Under the pieces are notes generated by a model, which was given only the letters and a program-made list of their open reading frames with translations, made no database searches and was not told where the DNA came from. Below are positions 12,653 to 18,100 of a stretch of 18,100 nucleotides of DNA, in pieces. The position numbers and the translations under genes are program-made. The stretch is taken from the NCBI GenBank assembly GCA_035763085.1, contig DASUBV010000159.1:1-18100 (forward strand), in the 5' to 3' direction. This DNA is from DASUBV01 sp035763085. Lineage in GTDB: Bacteria; Actinomycetota; Actinomycetes; Streptosporangiales; Streptosporangiaceae. How positions within the stretch are numbered: position 1 is the stretch's first letter; each line of letters opens with the position of its first letter.

Positions 12653-13735
12653 TCACGCAGCGGGCAGCTGACAGCAGCCGCAGGCAGCCAGCGGAGGCCA
12701 GCTGCGACGGCGCCACTGCCAGCCCGGCAGGACGAGCTCCAGCGTGCCGTTCTCGGCCGGGCTCGCATGCGGTGACCGGTCCAGGAAGCCCAGTGCCTGG
12801 GCCGCGGCCTGCGCCGCCACGGCGGCGGCCAGGGCGGCATCGCAGGCGGGCGGCTCGGCCGTCCGGCCGGCCACCTGGGCCAGGATGAGCGGCCAGGCCG
12901 GGTCCAGGCTGGCCCGGGTGATGTCGAGACAGCGCAGGCACGCCGTCCGCCCCGGCCGCACCAGCGGGCCGACCACCCCGATGGCCTCCTCCGCGGCCGC
13001 CGTCAGGTGCGGAACCCCGGCCCGCATCAGCCAGGCCCGCAGTCCGGATCCCGGTCGCCCGGTCACGATGGCCAGGTCCGGCACCGGCGGCGCGGCCTCG
13101 CCCTCGTCTTTCCTGCACTCGCCGCCAGGCGCGGCCCGGCCGGCAACCCGCCCGCGGCTGCGCCTGCCGCCAGGCACGGCCGGGGTGTCGCCGGGCTGGC
13201 TGGTCCGGTCCTCAGCCGCCCTGGCAGCGGCGGGGGTCCGCGCGGGCGGGCCGGCCCGGCGGACCAGGTCGGAGATCGCGACGTGGCTCACACCCGAGGT
13301 CGTCAGGATGTCCGCGATAGCGGTGGCCAGCCGGCCGGGGCCGAATACCCGCACGCTGGCCGCGTCGCGCCGCGCCAGCGCGGTGGCTCCTGCGTCGGAA
13401 TGCCCGCGGGCCAGCGCCGCGGCCGCCAGTTCGGCGCCCAGCTGCTGACGGCGGCCGGGCGCCAGGGCCCGGATCGCCGCGACGGGGAAGTCATCGAGCG
13501 CGCCCGCGACCGCGAGCACAGTGAGGATCCGGTCGGTGACCAGCTCCGGGACGCCCAGCTCTAACGCGGCCGCGATGACCTCGCCGCGGTCCCGGCTGCC
13601 GTCCAGCAGGGCCAGTACCGGCGCCGCGCTGCCCATGCCGGTCAGTGCCACGGCCCGGCGCGGGTCGATCCCGATCTGCACGGTCTCCCGGTCCCGCCAC
13701 ACCGGCAGCAGCCCGGCCTTCAGCGCTGGCCTCAC
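12653..13735 (-). CDS. orphan E1-like / TOMM leader-peptide-binding-type protein
   Basis: A 360-residue protein with the look of ThiF/E1-like partners in thiazole/oxazole peptide clusters, but with no precursor or cyclodehydratase gene nearby. The start MRPALKAGLLPVWRDRETVQIGIDP resembles the opening of that family. A winged-helix-like region (about 30-95) follows. A degenerate Rossmann part at about 125-160 (VRVFGPGRLATAIADIL) and VGPLVRPGRTACLRCLDI (254-271) come next. CxxC at 266-269 and CGCC at 352-355 form a likely structural zinc site. Residues 163-216 are a low-complexity Pro/Ala/Arg linker. The GTG at 13735 was chosen by family resemblance; GTG 13804 and ATG 13765 are in frame upstream and none has a strong ribosome site. 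From memory it matches the mycobacterial Rv3196 position. Whether it retains adenylating activity is doubtful. Confidence 0.68.
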   Translation of the reverse strand: MRPALKAGLLPVWRDRETVQIGIDPRRAVALTGMGSAAPVLALLDGSRDRGEVIAAALELGVPELVTDRILTVLAVAGALDDFPVAAIRALAPGRRQQLGAELAAAALARGHSDAGATALARRDAASVRVFGPGRLATAIADILTTSGVSHVAISDLVRRAGPPARTPAAARAAEDRTSQPGDTPAVPGGRRSRGRVAGRAAPGGECRKDEGEAAPPVPDLAIVTGRPGSGLRAWLMRAGVPHLTAAAEEAIGVVGPLVRPGRTACLRCLDITRASLDPAWPLILAQVAGRTAEPPACDAALAAAVAAQAAAQALGFLDRSPHASPAENGTLELVLPGWQWRRRSWPPLAACGCCQLPAA

Positions 13736-13878
13736 GTCTCGAAGGGTGCCACCCGGCACCGACATTCCGGACTCAGCCGTGCATCCCGCCCTGGCTGGAT
13801 GCACCAGCCAGCGAATCCCGCACGCCCCTGTCGCCGGGCCTGGCGGGTCAGTCCGTTATTGGCCGGCCTGGCGGTCGC

Positions 13879-15393
13879 TCAGGACTCGCCGGGGCGTTCG
13901 TCGCCCGGCTCACCTGTCTCATCTGACCCGCGAGCCTCGCCGGTACCGGGGCCAGCGGGTCCGGCCTCGCCGGTGGTCCCCTCGCCCGTGCCCGACTCGC
14001 CTGTGCCCGACTCGCCTGCGCCCGGCTCGCCGGGGGCCGCGAAGTCATCGGCGGTCATCTTGTCGAGGTCGGAGATGTCCAGCTCCGGGCGGCCGCGCAC
14101 GAAGGCGTCGGGGTCGTCGAAGTCGTCAGCGGTGGGCAGCAGGTCGGGGTGGGCCCAGACCGCGTCCCGGCCCGATATGCCGCGCTCGCGGGTCAGCCCG
14201 GCCCAGATGGCCGCCGCCTCGCGGAGCCGCCGGGGCCGCAGTTCCAGGCCGACCAGCGTGGCAAAGGTTCGCTCGGCCGGACCGCCGGCCGCGCGGCGCC
14301 GCCTGATGGCCTCGGCCAGCGCGCCGGCCTGCGGCAGCCGGTTGCCCGCCGCCGCCTCGACCACGGTCGCCACCCAGCCCTCGACCAGCGCCAGGACCGT
14401 CTCCAGCCGGGCCAGCGCGGCCTTCTGCTCCGGGGTGTCCTCGGGCTGGAACAGCGCCGCGCCCGACAGGGCCTCGTTGAGCGCCTCGGGGTTGGTCGGG
14501 TCGATCTGCGGCATCGCTTCACGCAGCGCGGCGGCGTCCACCTTGATGCCCCGTGCGTAATCCTCGACCGCGCCGAGCATGCGGGCCCGCAGCCACGGCA
14601 CGTGGGCGAACAGCCGGTGGTGCGCGGCCTCGCGCAGCGCCAGGAATAGCCGGACCTCCTCGAGGCTCACCTCCAGCCCGGAGCCGAAGGCGGTCACGCC
14701 GGACGGCAGCAGCGCCGCGGTGCCCTCCGGGCCCAGCGGCAGGCCGACGTCGGTGGAGCTGATGACTTCCTCGGCGAGCGCGCCAACGGCGGCCCCGGTC
14801 TGGCCGCCGACCATCATGCCGCCGATCCGGCGCATCATGTCGCCCAGGCCGCCGAGCGCGCCCAGGCCGCCGGTCATCGCGGTCATGGCCGCGCGCATCT
14901 CCGGAGGCAGGTCCGCGGCCAGCTCGGTGGGATCGTCGCTGATCATTCCGCCCATGGCCGCGACGGCCCGGCTGGCAATCGGGTCACACAGCTTGGCCCA
15001 CACCGGCATGGTGGCCTCGACCCACTCCGACCGGCTCCACGCCTGAATGGTCCGGATCCCGGACGGGAACTCGGTGGCCTCCCCGAGCCACAGGTCGGCC
15101 AGCCGGATCGCCTCGGTGACCTCGGTGCGCTCCTTGTCGAGCACGCTGGGATCGCCCTTGGCCGAGACCGCCTGGCGGGCCATGTTCTTGGCCAGGTCCC
15201 AGTTGACCGGGCCGCCCTGCCAGGACATCAGGTCCGCGAACTGCCGCAGCGCGTCCGCTAGCTGCTGCGGATCGCCGAGTGGCCCGAACGGGTTACCCGC
15301 GCCGCCACCCTGGCCGCCGCCGGCGCCGCCGGAGCCGCCGGAGCCCTCGTCCCGGTTGCCCGGCAGCCCGAAGCCGAAGGGAGGGTCAGTCAT
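13879..15393 (-). CDS. DUF2342 zinc-dependent metalloprotease-like protein
   Basis: A 504-residue protein of the actinobacterial DUF2342 family, annotated in databases as a putative zinc-dependent metallohydrolase. After a Gly-rich start (residues 17-40) the core runs from about 42 to 430. It includes NPFGPLGDPQQLADAL (34-49), a hydrophobic glycine-rich stretch with GGMMVGGQTGAAVGALAEEV (191-210), and REAAHHRLFAHVPWLR (254-269). EAAHHRLF holds the family's His pair (258-259) and takes the place of an HExxH motif. The C-terminal 60 residues are a Gly/Glu/Thr/Ser tail with short repeats. The ATG at 15393 has GAGAGG about 9 bases upstream. It is divergent from the SDR gene and precedes the E1-like gene on the same strand with a 143-base gap. 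Substrate unknown. Confidence 0.85.
   Translation of the reverse strand: MTDPPFGFGLPGNRDEGSGGSGGAGGGQGGGAGNPFGPLGDPQQLADALRQFADLMSWQGGPVNWDLAKNMARQAVSAKGDPSVLDKERTEVTEAIRLADLWLGEATEFPSGIRTIQAWSRSEWVEATMPVWAKLCDPIASRAVAAMGGMISDDPTELAADLPPEMRAAMTAMTGGLGALGGLGDMMRRIGGMMVGGQTGAAVGALAEEVISSTDVGLPLGPEGTAALLPSGVTAFGSGLEVSLEEVRLFLALREAAHHRLFAHVPWLRARMLGAVEDYARGIKVDAAALREAMPQIDPTNPEALNEALSGAALFQPEDTPEQKAALARLETVLALVEGWVATVVEAAAGNRLPQAGALAEAIRRRRAAGGPAERTFATLVGLELRPRRLREAAAIWAGLTRERGISGRDAVWAHPDLLPTADDFDDPDAFVRGRPELDISDLDKMTADDFAAPGEPGAGESGTGESGTGEGTTGEAGPAGPGTGEARGSDETGEPGDERPGES
13982..14029. repeat. 15-bp tandem repeat within the DUF2342 gene tail
   Basis: Three consecutive 15-base units of the form TCGCCTGTGCCCGAC, with a few substitutions, encode GESGT-type pentapeptides at the C-terminus. 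The period is a multiple of three, so copy-number change keeps the frame. Probably a flexible acidic tail that varies between strains. Confidence 0.75.
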
Positions 15394-15459
15394 CTGCTCG
15401 ACCTCTCAGGCAGGATGGAAGGGTCCATGTTGGCCAAGCTATCCCGGGAGCGAGGGGTC

Positions 15460-16680
15460 GTGAGCAACCGAGATGCCAAGGTTCGCCATGGGCGCAGTTC
15501 GGGCGGTACCGCTGGCAAGGCCGCCGGCCAGCCCCGGAGCACGGCGGCGAGCGCGGCAGACGGCCTGGCTCCCGGCGCCGGCGCGGCCGAGCGCGAGCCC
15601 GCCCGGCGGGGCCGGGCCGGCGGAGCCGGCCGCCCGGTGGTGGCGATCACCGGCGCGGCCCGCGGCCTCGGGCACGCGCTGGCCGCCCGCCTTGCGTCCG
15701 CGGACCGGGTCGGCCGGGTCATCGCGATCGACGATCACCGTGGTGAGGCGACCGGGGTGACCTGGCGGGTCGTGGACATCCGCGACCCGGCGCTGGCCGG
15801 CCGGCTGGCGGGCGTGGACGTGGTCGTGCACACCGACCTGGACCTCGCGCCCGACTCCGAGTACAAGACCCGGCGCGCCTTCAACGTCCGCGGGGCGCAG
15901 ACCGTGCTGACCGCGGCGGCCGCCGGCGGGGTGGGCCGGGTGGTCCTGGTGACCAGCGCGATGGTGTACGGGGCCCGCCCGGACAATCCGGTGCCGCTGC
16001 CGGAGGACGCGCCGCTCGGTGCCGACCAGGACGGCAGCGTGGTGGGCGACCTGCTGGAGGTCGAGCAGCTGGCCGAGCGCTCGGCCCGGGCCCATCCCGG
16101 CATGGCCGTGACCGTCGTCCGGCCCGCGGCGCTAGTCGGCGCGGGCGTGGACACGCTGATCACGCGGCACTTCGAGGCGCCGCGGCTGCTGGCGGTCAAG
16201 GGCTGCGCGCCGCGCTGGCAGTTCTGCCACATCGACGACCTGGTCTCGGCCCTGGAGCTGGCCGTCAGCGCCGAGGTGACCGGGGCCTTCGCGGTCGGCT
16301 GCGACGGCTGGCTGGAGCCCGACCAGATGGAGGAGCTGTCCGGCCTGAAGCGGATCGAGCTGCCGCCCGGGCTGACCTTCGCCACCGCGCAGCGCCTGCA
16401 CCGGGCCGGCCTGACCCCGTCTCCCGTCAATGACCTGCATTTCGTGGTTTATCCGTGGGTGGTGGACTGCGCGGCGCTGCGGAAGGCCGGCTGGCGGCCG
16501 AGCTATGACAACGCGGCCGCGGTGGCGGTCCTGCTCGACCAGCGGGCCGGGCATCACGCCGTCGCGGGCCGCCGCCTGGACCGCAAGGACGCCACGATCA
16601 CCGCGGCGGGCGCGACGGTGGCGGTCATCGGCACGGCGGCCATCGTCCGCCACGCCCGCCGTCGGCGCCGCGGGTCGTAA
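15460..16680 (+). CDS. atypical NAD(P)-dependent SDR/epimerase-like protein with C-terminal membrane anchor
   Basis: A 406-residue extended short-chain dehydrogenase/reductase. After a polar Ala/Gly/Arg linker (1-57), the Rossmann fold starts with VVAITGAARGLGHALA (60-75). The nucleotide-binding Asp is in VIAIDDHRG, and VLVTSAMVYGA (162-172) carries the usual Ser (166). At the place of the catalytic YxxxK the sequence reads GDLLEVEQLAER (196-207), with no Tyr or Lys, so ordinary oxidoreductase chemistry is doubtful. Residues 379-396 form a hydrophobic segment followed by RHARRRRRGS, which suggests a C-terminal membrane anchor with a cytoplasmic basic end. The GTG at 15460 has GGAG 9 bases upstream; ATGs at 15415 and 15427 are alternatives. 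It is divergent from DUF2342 and followed by moaE after 28 bases. Role unknown. Confidence 0.8.
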   Translation: MSNRDAKVRHGRSSGGTAGKAAGQPRSTAASAADGLAPGAGAAEREPARRGRAGGAGRPVVAITGAARGLGHALAARLASADRVGRVIAIDDHRGEATGVTWRVVDIRDPALAGRLAGVDVVVHTDLDLAPDSEYKTRRAFNVRGAQTVLTAAAAGGVGRVVLVTSAMVYGARPDNPVPLPEDAPLGADQDGSVVGDLLEVEQLAERSARAHPGMAVTVVRPAALVGAGVDTLITRHFEAPRLLAVKGCAPRWQFCHIDDLVSALELAVSAEVTGAFAVGCDGWLEPDQMEELSGLKRIELPPGLTFATAQRLHRAGLTPSPVNDLHFVVYPWVVDCAALRKAGWRPSYDNAAAVAVLLDQRAGHHAVAGRRLDRKDATITAAGATVAVIGTAAIVRHARRRRRGS

Positions 16681-16708
16681 CGTCGCGACGAGGCGGTAAC
16701 TTGGCTGC

Positions 16709-17131
16709 GTGACTGTCATCCGGTTGGCCGAGTTCCGCGACAGCCCGCTGTCGGTGGACGAGGTGCGGAACGCTGTCGCTGACCCGGCGGCCGGGGCCAT
16801 CGCCCTGTTTGTCGGGACGGTGCGCGATCACGACCACGGGCGCGCGGTGGCTGCGCTGTCCTACACCGTCCACCCGTCCGGGACCGAGCAGCTGCGCCAG
16901 GTGGCCGAGAAGGTGGCCGCGAGCTTCAGCGTGCGGGCGCTGGCCGCCGTGCACCGGAGCGGAGACCTGGACATCGGCGATCTCGCGGTCGTGACGGCGG
17001 CCGCCGCTGACCACCGCGACGAGGCGTTCGCCGCCTGCCGGGCGCTCATCGAGGAGGTCAAGGCCACCGTGCCGGTCTGGAAGAACCAGCTGTTCGCCAG
17101 CGGCGAGAGCGAGTGGGTGAACAGTGCCTAG
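16709..17131 (+). CDS. moaE: molybdopterin synthase catalytic subunit MoaE
   Basis: Large subunit of molybdopterin synthase, which inserts two sulfurs from MoaD thiocarboxylate into precursor Z. The 140-residue length is typical. Key pieces are AIALFVGTVRDHDHGRAV (30-47), AVHRSGDLDIGD (80-91) and HRDEAFAACRALIEEVK (102-118). Lys118 and Lys125 (VPVWKNQLF) match the catalytic lysines recalled as 119 and 126 in E. coli. The usual LEYExY at about 50-53 reads LSYTVHP, so one conserved Glu is replaced. The start is a GTG at 16709 with no good ribosome site; TAACTT 6 bases upstream could be a -10 box for leaderless expression. The end overlaps the PDZ-Lon start by 8 bases. No moaD gene is in the window. 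Confidence 0.9.
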   Translation: MTVIRLAEFRDSPLSVDEVRNAVADPAAGAIALFVGTVRDHDHGRAVAALSYTVHPSGTEQLRQVAEKVAASFSVRALAAVHRSGDLDIGDLAVVTAAAADHRDEAFAACRALIEEVKATVPVWKNQLFASGESEWVNSA

Positions 17132-18100
17132 CCCCGGGCCGGAGGGCGGCCGCCTCGGAAGGACCCTGCGGAACCTGTGGCCGGGCCCCACCCGGCTGTC
17201 CCGGCGCGGCGCCACGCTGCTGATCTCCGGCATCGGGGTGGTCATCGCGCTGGTGGTGGCCTCGACCATGTCCGTGCCGTACGTCGCGCTGACCCCCGGG
17301 CCCACGCTCAACACACTGGGCCAGCTGTCGGGCAAGCAGCTCATCCAGATCAGCGGGCGGCCTACCTACCCCACCGACGGCCACCTCAACATGGTGACCG
17401 TCTCCTACATCGGCGGACCGCAGAGCGACTTCAATGTCTTCGCCGCGCTGCGATCCTGGCTGACGCCGGATAACGCCGTGGTCCCGGAAGAGGAGATCTT
17501 CACTCCCGGCCAGACGCAGCAGGAAGTCCAGCAGCAGGACACCGAGGAGATGACCGACTCACAGCAGACCGCCACCGCTGCGGCGCTGTGCCAGCTGAAC
17601 ATCTCGTTCCAGACGACCGACACGATCCAGGGCACCGAGAAGGGCAAGCCGGCCGCCGGGGTGCTGCGCCGCGGGGACGTCATCACCGGGGTCGACGGCA
17701 CCGCGGTGACCTGCAAGCACGACGCCGCTACCCTGATCCGGCGGCACCAGCCCGGTGACCCGGTGACGCTCACCATCCGCCGCGACGGGACCGAGCACCA
17801 GTTCCGGCTGCGCACCGTCAGTGTCAGCGGCCAGGCCGTGGTCGGGGTGAAGGTGGCCGAGAGCTTCACCTTCCCGTTCAAGGTCAAGATCAGCATCGGC
17901 AACATCGGCGGCCCGAGCGCCGGGATGATGTTCGCGCTGGGCATCATCGACAAGCTCACCCGCGACAACCTGACCGCCGGGAAGTTCATCGCCGGCACCG
18001 GCGAGATCGAGGTGAACGGCAAGGTCGACCCGATCGGCGGCATCCAGCAGAAGATGGCGGGGGCGCGGGCGGCCGGGGCGACCGTCTTCCTGGCCCCGGC
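17124..18100 (+). CDS. membrane-anchored PDZ-Lon (S16) protease, 3' end outside the window
   Basis: The frame starts at GTG 17124, overlapping the moaE stop by 8 bases, and stays open to the window edge (325 residues seen). A cytoplasmic basic segment (1-29) leads to one transmembrane helix at about 30-50 (ATLLISGIGVVIALVVAS). An extracytoplasmic region with a Gln/Glu-rich part (123-150) and a PDZ domain (about 165-235, PAAGVLRRGDVITGVDG) follow. The Lon-type serine protease domain starts near 245. The catalytic Ser265 lies in GGPSAGMMFALG and the lysine is Lys310 in GGIQQKMAGAR, the expected Ser-Lys dyad about 45 residues apart. There is no ATPase module. The arrangement matches Rv3194c-type proteins of actinobacteria and related YlbL proteins of Firmicutes. 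It acts at the outer face of the membrane; its substrate is unknown. Confidence 0.9.
   Translation, partial: MPSPGPEGGRLGRTLRNLWPGPTRLSRRGATLLISGIGVVIALVVASTMSVPYVALTPGPTLNTLGQLSGKQLIQISGRPTYPTDGHLNMVTVSYIGGPQSDFNVFAALRSWLTPDNAVVPEEEIFTPGQTQQEVQQQDTEEMTDSQQTATAAALCQLNISFQTTDTIQGTEKGKPAAGVLRRGDVITGVDGTAVTCKHDAATLIRRHQPGDPVTLTIRRDGTEHQFRLRTVSVSGQAVVGVKVAESFTFPFKVKISIGNIGGPSAGMMFALGIIDKLTRDNLTAGKFIAGTGEIEVNGKVDPIGGIQQKMAGARAAGATVFLAP

Noticed and set aside
14615..14640. HExxH-type metalloprotease motif in the DUF2342 protein
   Set aside because: The sequence is EAAHHRLF, not HExxH; it is the family's own pattern, so a conventional zincin site was not claimed.

Overview
This window is GC-rich (mostly G or C at codon third positions) and reads as chromosomal DNA of an actinomycete-type bacterium (Actinomycetota). 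WhiB7, a mycoredoxin-type glutaredoxin, UvrD2 with an HRDC domain, an ANTAR regulator, a DUF2342 putative metalloprotease and a PDZ-Lon protease are all typical of that phylum. Genus cannot be fixed from the sequence. I see no tRNA, rRNA, CRISPR array, transposase or phage gene.

Layout. Positions 1-164 hold the end of an acyl-CoA dehydrogenase, followed by a GC-rich terminator. A patatin-like lipase (343-1461, +) faces a two-gene cyanophycin operon on the minus strand, cyanophycinase cphB then cyanophycin synthetase cphA (5112 down to 1415). Upstream of cphB, also on the minus strand, lies a leader-like region with hairpins and an imperfect 48-bp repeat. Beyond it is a translationally coupled mycoredoxin-ANTAR pair (6287 down to 5482). 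A 517-bp gene-free gap with six tandem hairpin units separates that pair from uvrD2-tesB (6805-9704, +).

Next is the whiB7 locus (9721-10627, +). It has a WhiB7-type autoregulated promoter, a 105-codon leader ORF, a strong intrinsic terminator, and a sequence inside the leader ORF that can pair with the terminator's 5' arm; this looks like a complete ribosome-controlled attenuator. A 70-aa charged small ORF follows. Then come three minus-strand genes: AarF/UbiB-like kinase, an orphan E1/TOMM-like protein and DUF2342. The window ends with a plus-strand run of an atypical SDR, MoaE and a membrane-anchored PDZ-Lon protease that runs off the end.

The block mycoredoxin / uvrD2 / whiB7 / AarF / E1-like / DUF2342 / PDZ-protease resembles, from memory, the Mycobacterium tuberculosis Rv3194c-Rv3198A neighbourhood, which supports the assignments. 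The most interesting elements are the whiB7 attenuator, the cyanophycin operon lying next to an ANTAR RNA-binding regulator, a UvrD2 without its tetracysteine module, and a suspicious C-terminal extension of CphA that covers a terminator and the lipase gene's end.
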